Origin: Nematostella vectensis
Lineage: Eukaryota > Cnidaria > Anthozoa > Actiniaria > Edwardsiidae
Direction of reading: 5' to 3'
DNA length: 64,000 bases
NCBI RefSeq assembly: GCF_932526225.1
Contig: NC_064045.1
Coordinates: 14,068,442 to 14,132,441 of the forward strand
Within the stretch, counting starts at the first letter, position 1. Every line of letters starts with the position of its first letter. The translations under genes were made by a program, and so were the position numbers. The notes beneath the pieces were generated by a model, which worked only from the letters and a program-made list of their open reading frames with translations, had not been told where the DNA came from and searched no databases. Shown piece after piece: positions 23,701 through 33,989 of the stretch.

Positions 23701-26700
23701 CGACAAGCGAAGGTGAACTAATAGTTGAGGAAGCCGATGGCTCCTACCAATGTTGCATAAGGAGTGATGAGTTCGCCGAGAAAATACAAGATGACCTGGT
23801 GTTGGCTATTTTTTATGATCGGCCACTGCAATCAAACTAAAAAACTCACTACTAACACTTAGCGCACTTAGGGGCTAGCTTTGATCAGGTTCCTTAGACT
23901 TGGACTTGTGGAAGGGCCCTTGTGGAAATATCGATAGTATAGTGATCACAGTGCGACGTTAAAAAATATAACCGAAATATCATCAAATTTAATTCACTAA
24001 TTCGCCGTTAAATGTTGTCCAGAAGAGAAGTCGAGAATACGCCTTACCAATACCTTTCTGGTGGATGTACTAGAGTGAAGAATTATTTCAGAATAAGTCA
24101 GAAATCTTTATCTTTTTTTTTTGTAAATTCCTAAGTTTGAGGTTTTAGTAAATATAATTATTTTAGAAGTTGGCATTTCTAATGCCCTATCATAGCGGGT
24201 ATAAGCTGAGAGTCCGTCTTGGCGTGTCACTCGTACTGGCTATCCACTTTTTAGCTCACAGTTATTAGTTGTAATTTGCGCAGATCAAGCAAGTGTGCTC
24301 TTGTTGTTAAAATCAAGGCGAAGCAACTGTAGAACATTTTTATAGGAATATGTATGTATAATGCCAGAGATAAATCTGCAAGTCCTTTTTCTGCCGTTAC
24401 ATGACGCTAGAAATATTGACGAATAAAAGTTTTGATTTTGGTATGCTGTGTTTGTCCTTCTGCTCTGTTTACGCTCAAGGCAAATTGCAATGATGAAAAG
24501 CCCTACTTGAGACAAAGAAATGTCTGCCCTGCAGCTCTCGGTAAAATGAGGAGTGTGCGAAGTCGTGCGGACAAAATGGGCAAAGAAAATCACTAAAAAA
24601 GAGATCGGACTATCAAGCATTTGTTTCTAAATGGATTCCTTGGCGAACTATGGCGTTATTATTACTACTATGTCCTTAAAACGAATTTCAGCTGAATCCT
24701 CATATTGCTTAGCTCTGGACTCCGCGCTATGAAGACCAATAATTTCACCGACAGCCTGTTGTTTGTAGTGCATGCAAAGCAGGCTAGGGTCACAGTGGAT
24801 CACCGCATTCGACCAATCCTGTGCATCATAATAACGCAACAATAAAGTATTGGGTTCCTTCATTCTAGGAAACCGCGCCTTGATTGGCGTCGGTTATAAG
24901 TATGCCGCTTTTGGATATAATCAATAAACTTCGATAAACCTATTTATTGACGAAATTCCATGCGAAATTAAATAAGGAGTACAAACGGTGCGACTGCAAC
25001 CATCTATCTCGAGAGAAACAGAAACCGAGATCGGGGTTCTTCTTTTCTCTTGATGCAAAGCAACTTTTTGTAACATTGATTATCGAGTAAATTCCGGCTC
25101 CTGTTTAACATTGACTGTTTCACGATCATTCAAAATACAGCTCTTGTCTCTGTGGATTTACTTCGCCGAGTGAACCGAAATGTTTTAGTGTGTAAGGGGC
25201 AAAGGGTGAGTGCTTGAAGATTACCACTGATTGGTTAAGGAGATTCTTAGCTGGGGGATTTTTTGAATAATGTCACACGCTCAGGTCTTCGGGTTGTGCG
25301 CTTCAAATAACAGCAACAGTCTGACAAGATAGACAGATAGCATTGAAAATCGCTCGGGTATACAGTTGATATTTAGAACATAGTATACCAACTGAAATAT
25401 GATTGAAGTTATTGAGGGGAGAGTTGTGCTGTCTTCAAAGCCTGAATACGTCTTGGATTTTGATGAGTTTACGCGACAAGGCGAAGCTTCCGAAAGTGGA
25501 AATCTGAAGAGTAAGCTGCTCAAAGCTGCAATGGATGCATGGAACCTTAAGCAAGACGACAAAGGGTCCCTTTTATGGGCCCTGGAGCTGTTCCAATTGT
25601 TAACCTTGCAAATCCAACCCAACAACCTGCCAAGATTTCCGTATCAAGAGAGCCAAATTAACGTATGGTTTTCGTACTCCAGAGACTGCAATCAGAACTT
25701 GCCTAATGTTATGATGATCAACCTCGATTCGCACGGGAAGGAGACGAATACCCATCATTTGCAGAACGAGCTTCAGTTTCCTGATGGTCTATTGGAGAGG
25801 GATCACCGTCTCTTCTACCATGGGACGAACCACATGAGCGCTCAGTCGATCTTACGAGATGGAATCGACCTCGACAAATGCCGCCCGCAACTTGACTTTA
25901 GCGTGTCTCGTGGATTCTACTTGAACAACAACTTTGACGAAGCGGAGGAATGGGGATTCAGTAGAGGGGGCGGGAGAGGGAAATGCGCAGTTCTGGTATT
26001 CAGAATAAAGCAGAACATTTTAAATAGACAAAATCACGTGGACCTGACAGGGACAGAACAAGAAGAAGAATGGAGGCGAATTGTCAAAGGGTGCAGAAAT
26101 GGCGATAGAAAAATATCTAAGGAACTAAAAAGAAAGGATTTTGTGCAAGGACCGATAGCCGGACTATCAAAGAGGGCAGGAGGATATAGTATCCATATTA
26201 AGGAAGGCAGTTATCAATTGTGCATACTGTCGGATGACCTAGCGAGTACTTTTGATTGTGCGCTGCATTCTGTCGTATTTTACACCAGGGACTAACACGC
26301 TAAGGACGGACACAATGAGAACATTGAGCCACATTCAAATGGATGAATGGTACATTGGTACATTGGGTTATCGCTTTAAACATTGAATTTACGAGACTAA
26401 CGTTTGTTTGTGGTTTTAGACTCAATTTACAATGAATCAATAGGTAAACCCATCAACCTAGATGGAACCTTCAAGTAATGCGAAATTTCTATAAATGTAC
26501 AGGAAAAGAATGTAAATAGATGTATTATTATGACATATACCGCATATCGTATGTCTCCAATATGTCTCCAATATTATCGATTTTTTGGAGTTAATTTGAG
26601 TTTTAGTTATGAGTCGAAAGGTCGTGTGCTGTGTGTAAGAGGGAGAATGTGGAAGAATGCTGCCAATAGCAAGTGTAGGTATGGCAGCAAAAGGCACGCT

Positions 26701-29700
26701 CTCAGCTTTTAGGGTGTGTGTGTGTGCTGGAGAGGGGTGGATGGGGGGATTCGTCTTTCAATGCTCCCCACTAAATCGCAAATTCATACTTTAGTCAATA
26801 CAAGCCGCGTTTCCACTTGGCCGCGAAGATTCTTAAGTTGAACTCATCTTGGCAGTAGTCGCCAAGACAATTTTTGGAGTTTGTTTATTTCTAAACTCGC
26901 CTAACAAAATGGCAACATGGAAGTATTTTTGAACAACCTTTGAACTGGATCTGTGTCGCGACTAGGACGCTATATTTTTGTCGGTCAAAAAGTGGGTCAT
27001 TTCTTATTAAGGAATGTTCAAGTACTATGCTTTTTCCATTTGATACCTATGACTGCCTCCTCCCCCTCAGCCAATCCTGGGTAACGGCCTAAATGGTGAT
27101 TATTGTGCAGACCCTACTATTACTTGAATCTCATTCACGCGGTTTCCCAAGATGATAATCCACAATAGGCAACTTGCACTTAGAGATCACGTGATTCTTG
27201 AGTGGTGATGGTGGTGGTGATGGTGATGATGGTGATGGTGGTGGTGATGATGGTGTTGATGGTGGTGGTGTTGGTGATGATGGTGATGGTGATGATAGTG
27301 ATTGTGGTGATGATGGTGGTGGTGATGATGATGGTGGTGATGATGATGGTGTTGATGGTGATGGTGATGGTGATGGTGATGGTGTTGATGGTGATGGTGA
27401 TGGTGATGGTGATGGTGTTGATGGTGATGGTGATGATGATGATGATGATGATGGTGGTGTTGATGGTCGTGATTATGATGGTGATAGTAATGATGATGGT
27501 GATGGCGATGGTGTTAATGGTGGTGATGTTATGGTGATGATGATCATGGTGGTGCTAGTGTTTATGGTGACGTTTTTGGTGATGTTGGTATTTATGTTTG
27601 ATGATGTTGATAGCGTTGTTGGTAGTGAAAGATGTGATGAAATTATTTTTTTAGTTGATAGTGGTGAATAAGTTATATGGTAAATTATATGATTATTTTT
27701 TTAAAAAATGGGGGTAAGTAATCCATACTCTGTTGTATATTTTTTTTCACTGCCAGATCTCTTGTGAACGCTAATTTTTTTTTCGCGCCTTTTTGTGTGC
27801 GCTCTCAGGGATTAGGGTGTGCATTCGCCAGATGGCGCTAATTACTGGGATACCTGTGGTAGCCCAGTCACAAAATGCAACTGGTTTGATTATATAATGC
27901 TAGTAAAATAATGACGGCGTTGTAGGGCACTCTCTCGTACGTTCTATTTCCACCTTTTATCTTTTTTCTAAAATCGCGCTTTAAAAAAATGATTACGGTG
28001 AAATCATAGTTGAATACACAAACGGAATCCTTGGTAACAGGAGGTCCATTGAAACCAAGAATATTTTAACTGTGACGGAGCGCACCTAGATGTTTTCTCT
28101 ATAGAGTCTTCACACTTTACTTTGAAATTCAGTTCAGTTCAGTTTGAAATAGTTCAATTATACATTAGTTCAATCATACATGGAACTATTACGAGACATG
28201 AGTCACGAGTTAAACCAACCAAAAATGCTTTAGATGTTACACCATGACAGTATGACCCCAGATTAGATTCACGGAATATGATTGGCTCGCTTATATACGA
28301 AAGTGAATCCGATTGGTCGTGAACATAACAGAGTAGACAGATGTGATGTCGTGGCAAGCGTTAAAGCATGTTGTGTCGCTATCGTGGTGAAACGCAAACT
28401 GAAAAATCCTTTCCCTTGCGAACCCCTGTTTTCTGTTTTCTCCGGAACAAAGATTATTTCGTTATTCTTAAAGGATGGCGCAACCTCTTAGAACAACTTA
28501 TGATATTGTCCTTCCTCGTCTTTTCAAGGAACACCTTGAAAGCTCTGTCGAAAATCGCGAGGCAGGCAGTGTTCCATTGCGGAAAACTATGTCTAGCGAC
28601 GAACATTTTCTAGAACAGGAAGAACAGATCTCGGAGAACGTTAAGGATTTTGGATCACCTGCGGATGCTGGAAACGACTTGGAGGCTTCTATTCAAAAAG
28701 CAAAAGAAAGGTTGGACGCATGGAAGGCGAAGTTTTTAAAAGAGGAAGCCGAAAATGTTTTGAGGGATTCACAGGGAGTGTTGTCTACCCCAATGACACC
28801 AACACCATTCGAAATCTTATGTCGTCAAGGAGTGTTCGTGCCGTTTCAAATGATAAAGACAAAGCTCGTTCACGATCTATTTAATTGTTCATTTTTACTT
28901 GAAAATTTCTTGGGGATAATTTCTCGTGAAGATGACGAAACTCTGTTTCAATCTTTGAAGGGATACCTTATTCGTACACAAGAAGTCGTGCGCCATTTTG
29001 AATGCTTTCTTTCAGATCAGGAAGAGTGTAATATGGAAGTCGAAATTAAGATCGCCAAACTGCAGACTGTTTTGAACAATCAACTAGAGCTGGTCAGTAA
29101 AAGTATGACTGATATCGAATTCGATCAATTCCTCTTAGACAAGGACGAAAGGCGTTTTAACGATTCTAAACCCCAATTATGCCATGCGCTTGGACTATCG
29201 CTTAACTTCCTCGATCGACTGGACTCGGTTTCAGAAACATATAGGGATCATCAGACACTTTCAGAATGGACTTTGATGTATCTTAAGGACGATTTGGAGG
29301 AAATGATGGTTGGTCGTGATGTTCTTACTAAAGAGGATTTAGTAAGGGTGGGTTTTCGCGAGAATAGTCGCGCAGTCGAGACCATCTTGCGGCGCGCGCA
29401 AACTTTACGTTATCATGTAGATCCGGTCGAGCTTGTCCTACGTTATGTCGAGGATGAATTCAAATTCAACCCGAACCTTGTGTTTTTAGAGGAGCAGTTC
29501 CTTGGGCCATTACCAAGATTCCCATTTCATAACATCCCAAACAGATCATTTTCCCTTGTGCAACAGAAGTTTAATGTCCTCAACATTCGAGTTAGTAATG
29601 AGATTGAAGGAGAGGAATTTGTTAACCACACGTTATCTGAATTAGAAGACCCTTCTTGTGTTTTGCGCTTTCATGGGACTGATCACAGAAGCGCAGATGA

Positions 29701-32700
29701 CATTATAAAATCAGGGATATACGTAGACTTTGGCCATGCGAAGAGAGATTTTAGTGATGGTTCAGGGTTTTATCTTTCAAATGACTTTAAGCAAAGCGAA
29801 GCCTTTGCCATGTATCAGACGAGGAAGCCAGCAGTTTTGGTGTTTCGCGTTCCAAAAGAGTCGATGGAGACAGCGCGCGTATTAGATCTTAAGAGCAACC
29901 GACAGTTATGGGAGGAAATCGTGTCTAGTTTCAGGCGCGGGCGAGCGGACGCAAATCTTCGAAAACAGATGCGACAGTACGATGTTATCGAAGGCCCCGT
30001 TGCAAAAGTGCGCAGTTCGACAAGCGAAGGTGAACTAATAGTTGAGGAAGCCGATGGCTCCTACCAATGTTGCATAAGGAGTGATGAGTTCGCCGAGAAA
30101 ATACAAGATGACCTGGTGTTGGCTATTTTTTATGATCGGCCACTGCAATCAAACTAAAAAACTCACTACTAACACTTAGCGCACTTAGGGGCTAGCTTTG
30201 ATCAGGTTCCTTAGACTTGGACTTGTGGAAGGGCCCTTGTGGAAATATCGATAGTATAGTGATCACAGTGCGACGTTAAAATATATTACCGAAATATCAT
30301 CAAATTTAATTCGCTCATGCGCCGTTAAATGTTGTCCAGAAGAGAAATCGAGAATACGCCTTACCAATACATTTTTGGTGGATGTACTAGAGTGAAGAAT
30401 TATTTCAGAATAAGTCAGAAATCTTTATCTTTTTTTTGTACATTGCTAAGTTTGAGGTTTTAGTAAATATAATTATTTTAGAAGTTGGCATTTCTAATGC
30501 CCTATCATAGCGGGTATAAGCTGAGAGTCCGTCTTGGCGTGTCACTCGTACTGGCTATCCACTTTTTAGCTCATAGTTATTAGTTGTAATTTGCGCAGAT
30601 CAAGCAAGTGTGCTCTTGTTGTTTAAATCAAGGCGAAGCAACTGTAGAAAATTTTTATAGGAATATGTATGTATAATGCCAGAGATAAATCTGTCTAAGT
30701 CCTTTCCCTGCTGTTACATGACGCTAGAAATATTGACGAATAAAAGTTTTGATTTTGGTATGCTGTGTTTGTCCTTCTGCTCTGTTTACGCTCAAGGCAA
30801 ATTGCAATGATGAAAAGCCCTACTTGAGACAAAGAAATGTCTGCCCTGCAGCTCTCGGTAAAATGAGGAGTGTGCGAAGTCGTGCGGACAAAATGGGCAA
30901 AGAAAATCACTAAAAAAGAGATCGGACTATCAAGCATTTGTTTCTAAATGGATTCCTTGGCGAACTATGGCGTTATTATTACTACTATGTCCTTAAAACG
31001 AATTTCAGCTGAATCCTCATATTGCTTAGCTCTGGACTCCGCGCTATGAAGACCAATAATTTCACCGACAGCCTGTTGTTTGTAGTGCATGCAAAGCAGG
31101 CTAGGGTCACAGTGGATCACCGCATTCGACCAATCCTGTGCATCATAATAACGCAACAATAAAGTATTGGGTTCCTTCATTCTAGGAAACCGCGCCTTTA
31201 TTCAATGACTGGAGTCGTTTATTAGTATTCCGCTTTTGGATATAATCAGTAAATGTCGATAAACATATCTATTGACGAAACCCCATGCGAAATCGAATAA
31301 GGAGTGCAAACTACATCAAGCATTTGCACGGTGCGGCTGCAAGCATCTATCTCGAGAGAAACAAACTCTAAACAGCAACTGAGATCGGGGTACTTTTTTT
31401 CTCTTGATGCAAATCAACTTTTTTGTAGCAATGATTATCCAGTAAATTCCGCCTGCTTTCTACGATTGACTGTTTCACGATCATTCAAAATCCAGGTCGT
31501 GTCTCTGTGGATTTACATTGCCCAGTGAATCGAAATGTTTTTAGTGTGTAAGGGGCAAAGGTTGAGTGCTTGAAGAACGCAACTGATTGGCTAAGGAGAT
31601 TTTTAGCTGGGAGATACTTTGAATAATGTCACACCTGCTCAGGTCTTCGGGCTGTTCACTTCAAATAACAACAGTCTGACAAGATAGACAGAGAACATTG
31701 AAAACCGCTCGGGTATAATTTTTAGCCCTTCATCGCTTTCCAATTGATATTTAGAGCATAGTATATCAACAGACATAACAGATATGATTGAAGGTAGAGT
31801 TGTGCTGTCTTCAAAGCCTGAATACGTCTTGGATTTTGATAAGTTCAAGCGACAAGGCGAAGATTCCGAAAGTGGAAATCTGAAGAGTAAGCTGCTCAAA
31901 GCTGCAATGAATGCATGGAACCTTAAGCAAGACGACACAGGGTCCCTTTTATGGGCCCTTGAGCTGTTCCAATTGTTAACCTTGCAAATCCAACCCAACA
32001 ACCTGCCAAGATTTCCGTATGAAGAGAGCCAAATTAACGTATGGTTTTCGTACTCCAGAGACTGCAATCAGAACTTGCCTAATGTTATGATGATCAACCT
32101 CGATTCGCACGGGAAGGAGACGAATGCCCATCATTTGCAGAACGAGCTTCAGTTTCCTGATGGTCTATTGGAGGAGGATCACCGTCTCTTCTACCATGGG
32201 ACGAACCACATGAGCGCTCAGTCGATCTTACGATATGGAATCCTCCTCGAAAAATGCCGCCCGCGACTTGACTTTAGCGTGTCTCGTGGATTCTACTTGA
32301 ACAACAACTTTGACGAAGCGAAGAAATGGGGATTCAGTAGAGGGGGCGGGAGCGGGAAATGCGCAGTTCTGGTATACAGAATAAAGCAGAACATTTTAAA
32401 TGAACAAAATCACGTGGACCTGAGGGGACAAGACAAGGAAGAAAAATGGGGGCGAATAGTCAGTGGATGCAGAAGTGGCAATAGAATAATATCTGAGGGA
32501 ATAGCTAGGGAACTAAGTGGGAAGGATTTTGTGCAAGGACCGATAGCCGGACTATCAAAGAGTGCAGGACAACGTAGTTTCTATATTAAGAAAGGCAGTT
32601 ATCAATTGTGCTTACTGACGGATGATCTAGCGAGTACTTTTAATGGTGCGCTGCATTCTGTCGTATTTTACACCAGCGACTAACACGCTAAGGACGGACA

Positions 32701-33886
32701 CAATGAGAACATTGAGCCACATTCAAATGGATGAATGGTACAATAATACATTGGGTTATAACTTTAAACATTGAATTTACGAGACTAACGTTTGTTTGTG
32801 GTTATGACTCGATTTACAATAAATCAATAGGTAAACCCATCAACTTCAAGTAATGCGAAATTTCTATAAATATGCAGGAAAAGAATGTAAATAGATGTAT
32901 AATTATGATATATCCCACATGTCTCCAATATTATCGACTTTTTAGTTGAGTTTCGTTTCCACTTGGCCGCGAAGATTCTTAAGTTGAACTCATCTTGGCT
33001 GTAGTCGCCAAGACAATTTTTGGAGTTTGTTTATTTCTAAACTCACCTAACAAAATGGTAACATGGAAGTATTTGTGAACAATTTTTGAACCGTATCTGT
33101 GTCGCGAATAGGTCGCTATCAGACGCGTGCACATTTCTGGCGGCCAAAAAGTGGGTCATTTCTTATTAAGGAATCTTCAAGTACTATTCTTTTTCCATTT
33201 GATACCTATGACTCCCCCCTCCCCCCAGCTAATCCTGGGTAAGCGCCTGGCTAACGGCCTAAATGGTAATTATTGTGTAGACCCTACTATTACTTGAACT
33301 TCATTCACGCGGTTTCCCATCGCAACTTGCACATAGAGATCACGTGATTCTTGAGTGGCAAGCTCTTGCCGAATCAAACACAGAAATGGCTTTGGCAGTC
33401 ACGCTAAAGAACGGCATAAGAAAATAATCCTGTCAGTAAAAAAACCCTTGTTGCCCTTTCCATTTGCATCCTTAGGATAACTCCTAAAATAAATATCGCA
33501 AAAGCTCTAAAAATTCCCCTTGGGCTTATTCCCTTTTGTTTCTCCTAGGATTGGCCTTCATAGAGGGACTTTTAAAATCTCTTCCGTTTCCGGTATTGGC
33601 GCTGGGTATTTTTGATCCCTAAAACAGCTACAAGATTCTCAAATGCTAGTGTATATAACGCTTATAGTTGGGGATCTTTTGCAGTATCTAAGTTAATATC
33701 AGGCCAATTACATGCTTATAATTGAATGGTCATGATCCTTTTTTGTTTCAGAAAAATGAAGCAAGCACAGAAGAAAATACCACAGACAAAAAGAAAAGAA
33801 TTCGGCGTAAAGTTACGACACTACACACTGATATCATAGGAGATGGATTTTGGGATGAACACAGGGAGATCCTTACCAGCTCATGA
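17759..33886 (+). CDS. THG1: tRNA-His guanylyltransferase
   Basis: Seven exons: 17759-17862, 18241-18372, 19494-19538, 19983-20152, 20862-20950, 21288-21395 and 33752-33886. All have GT-AG borders and matching phases, giving 260 residues. The enzyme adds a G to the 5' end of tRNA-His, the identity element for histidyl-tRNA synthetase. The metal-binding aspartate D29 ([12 protein letters not shown]) and the pair D76-E77 (YGQSDEYSF) sit at the same numbers as in human THG1. [13 protein letters not shown]-like [11 protein letters not shown] and the C-terminal DIIGDGFW-x-EH-x-EIL are all present. The protein lacks the N-terminal mitochondrial extension of the 298-residue human form. The last intron is 12.36 kb, unusually long for this gene, and hosts the duplicated ART-like genes on the same strand. 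No canonical poly(A) signal is seen close after the stop. Confidence 0.97.
18856..19085. repeat. Dispersed repeat, related copy at 20,618-20,760
   Basis: Shares GAAATGGATG-TTTTGTG and the preceding TTTG-TTGAAA-TAT segment with THG1 intron 4 at about 20,618-20,760. Both copies are in THG1 introns and are diverged. No coding potential. Confidence 0.4.
19335..19490. repeat. ATGATGACTGATG tandem repeat
   Basis: Four to five imperfect copies of a roughly 33 bp unit containing GATGACTGATGATTGATGCATA, ending just before the THG1 exon 3 acceptor. Confidence 0.75.
19612..19763. mobile_element. MITE (GGCCGTAGCAGG family)
   Basis: Begins GGGCCGTAGCAGGGGG and ends CCTGCTACGGCTCTG, giving matching terminal inverted repeats of about 12 bp. 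A second copy is at 37,667-37,808. The inside holds G/C homopolymer runs and an AT-rich core. It lies in THG1 intron 3. Confidence 0.7.
21496..22015 (+). repeat. (GATGGT)n satellite, upstream copy
   Basis: About 500 bp of almost pure GATGGT hexamer with a few interruptions. It reads open as (GD)n or (MV)n purely because of its composition. It forms the left edge of the duplicated unit in the THG1 intron and sits 100 bp after exon 6. Confidence 0.95.
22226..23840 (+). pseudogene. Long ART-like gene, upstream copy, broken
   Basis: Nearly identical to the intact gene at 28475-30157 but damaged twice. First, the promoter and start codon are gone: sequence equivalent to 28004-28541 is missing, and the break carries a 5 bp TGAAA microhomology. 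Second, one A is missing after 22820 (CCTCTT-GAC against CCTCTTAGAC), which shifts the frame. What remains is an open frame from 22261 to 22959 and another from 22956 to 23840. The second still contains the whole ART-like domain, starting at an internal ATG, so a truncated product cannot be excluded. An assembly error could explain the one-base change but not the deletion. Confidence 0.8.
24400..24870. repeat. Non-coding block, identical in both units (second copy 30,717-31,187)
   Basis: About 470 bp between the long and short ART-like genes appears base-identical in both units, although flanking DNA on either side differs. It contains minus-strand open frames of 71 codons (24648-24863) and about 80-110 codons. 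I recognise neither, and both may be chance. The identity suggests recent gene conversion or constraint. Confidence 0.55.
25399..26295 (+). CDS. Short ADP-ribosyltransferase-like protein, copy 1
   Basis: An intronless frame of 298 residues. An N-terminal 130-residue region of unknown type is followed by an ART-like domain. That domain has FYHGT with His141, GFYL with Tyr174, then AVLVFRI, a VQGPIAG segment and [10 protein letters not shown] with Gln273. The order H-Y-Q, and the GP-x-A then Q-x-C-x-SD ending, resemble the DUF3990/PARP-like ART fold, in which His and Tyr hold NAD. Enzyme activity is unproven, and a Gln instead of Glu at the third position can mean altered or absent transferase activity. 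No signal peptide or membrane segment is visible. It shares the domain with the long gene upstream. The downstream AATAAA found in copy 2 is AATGAA here (26431-26436). Confidence 0.75.
   Translation: MIEVIEGRVVLSSKPEYVLDFDEFTRQGEASESGNLKSKLLKAAMDAWNLKQDDKGSLLWALELFQLLTLQIQPNNLPRFPYQESQINVWFSYSRDCNQNLPNVMMINLDSHGKETNTHHLQNELQFPDGLLERDHRLFYHGTNHMSAQSILRDGIDLDKCRPQLDFSVSRGFYLNNNFDEAEEWGFSRGGGRGKCAVLVFRIKQNILNRQNHVDLTGTEQEEEWRRIVKGCRNGDRKISKELKRKDFVQGPIAGLSKRAGGYSIHIKEGSYQLCILSDDLASTFDCALHSVVFYTRD
27202..27545 (+). repeat. (GATGGT)n satellite, downstream copy
   Basis: About 340 bp of GATGGT hexamer, more degenerate than the first copy. It begins exactly where unit 1 of the duplication ends. Confidence 0.9.
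28279..28320 (+). promoter_or_regulatory. Putative promoter of the intact long ART-like gene
   Basis: ATTGG (inverted CCAAT) at about 28281, TATATA at 28292-28297, then GAAAGTGAAT, one mismatch from an interferon-response-like GAAANNGAAA motif, and a second ATTGG near 28312. It lies about 180 bp before the ATG, inside the segment deleted from copy 1. Motif matches only. Confidence 0.45.
28475..30157 (+). CDS. Long ADP-ribosyltransferase-like protein
   Basis: An intronless 560-residue frame. Residues about 70-110 are charged and helical ([20 protein letters not shown]), and the next 280 residues are mostly helical with no domain I recognise. The C-terminal 165 residues form an ART-like domain: RFHGT (His400), GFYL (Tyr433), [16 protein letters not shown], and [12 protein letters not shown] (Gln531), matching the short genes motif by motif. 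The likely activity is NAD-dependent ADP-ribosyl transfer or NAD binding; the substrate is unknown. The start is the first ATG after a TATA and CCAAT region, and the second copy lost exactly this part. The gene is nested in the last intron of THG1, same strand. It has no signal peptide, so is probably cytosolic or nuclear. Confidence 0.75.
   Translation: MAQPLRTTYDIVLPRLFKEHLESSVENREAGSVPLRKTMSSDEHFLEQEEQISENVKDFGSPADAGNDLEASIQKAKERLDAWKAKFLKEEAENVLRDSQGVLSTPMTPTPFEILCRQGVFVPFQMIKTKLVHDLFNCSFLLENFLGIISREDDETLFQSLKGYLIRTQEVVRHFECFLSDQEECNMEVEIKIAKLQTVLNNQLELVSKSMTDIEFDQFLLDKDERRFNDSKPQLCHALGLSLNFLDRLDSVSETYRDHQTLSEWTLMYLKDDLEEMMVGRDVLTKEDLVRVGFRENSRAVETILRRAQTLRYHVDPVELVLRYVEDEFKFNPNLVFLEEQFLGPLPRFPFHNIPNRSFSLVQQKFNVLNIRVSNEIEGEEFVNHTLSELEDPSCVLRFHGTDHRSADDIIKSGIYVDFGHAKRDFSDGSGFYLSNDFKQSEAFAMYQTRKPAVLVFRVPKESMETARVLDLKSNRQLWEEIVSSFRRGRADANLRKQMRQYDVIEGPVAKVRSSTSEGELIVEEADGSYQCCIRSDEFAEKIQDDLVLAIFYDRPLQSN
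31784..32683 (+). CDS. Short ADP-ribosyltransferase-like protein, copy 2
   Basis: An intronless 299-residue paralogue of the gene at 25399-26295, with the same H-Y-Q layout (His138, Tyr171, Gln274). It starts three codons later because of a small deletion near the ATG. Differences cluster in the linker after AVLVYRI, where a few codons are gained, and elsewhere the two are close to identical. A canonical AATAAA follows at 32818-32823. As in copy 1, the domain assignment rests on motif order, and function is not shown. Confidence 0.75.
   Translation: MIEGRVVLSSKPEYVLDFDKFKRQGEDSESGNLKSKLLKAAMNAWNLKQDDTGSLLWALELFQLLTLQIQPNNLPRFPYEESQINVWFSYSRDCNQNLPNVMMINLDSHGKETNAHHLQNELQFPDGLLEEDHRLFYHGTNHMSAQSILRYGILLEKCRPRLDFSVSRGFYLNNNFDEAKKWGFSRGGGSGKCAVLVYRIKQNILNEQNHVDLRGQDKEEKWGRIVSGCRSGNRIISEGIARELSGKDFVQGPIAGLSKSAGQRSFYIKKGSYQLCLLTDDLASTFNGALHSVVFYTSD
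32818..32823 (+). terminator. Poly(A) signal of short ART-like copy 2
   Basis: AATAAA, 135 bp after the stop codon. The aligned position in copy 1 reads AATGAA. Confidence 0.55.
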
Positions 33887-33989
33887 CGCCAACGTAGTAT
33901 TTGGGGAATAACCCGAATAGAGCACCATGGGGGAGGGAGGCACCAAAAATAGGTCAGGTGCTAGCTGGAAAGCTTGGTGCATGGTTGCA

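Larger units (their letters stand above)
21496..33358 (+). repeat. Tandem segmental duplication inside THG1 intron 6
   Basis: Unit 1 (about 21.5-27.2 kb) and unit 2 (about 27.2-33.36 kb) are collinear: GATGGT satellite, long ART-like gene, a shared non-coding block, short ART-like gene, then a tail ending CACGTGATTCTTGAGTGG. That tail occurs at both 27187-27205 and 33341-33358. In unit 1 it runs straight into the unit 2 satellite (GAGTGG-TGATGG), which marks the junction. Unit 1 has lost about 540 bp relative to unit 2. Confidence 0.9.

Noticed and set aside
24648-24863. 71-codon minus-strand frame conserved in both duplicates
   Set aside because: Conservation equals that of the whole surrounding block. 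No recognised domain or splice pattern.
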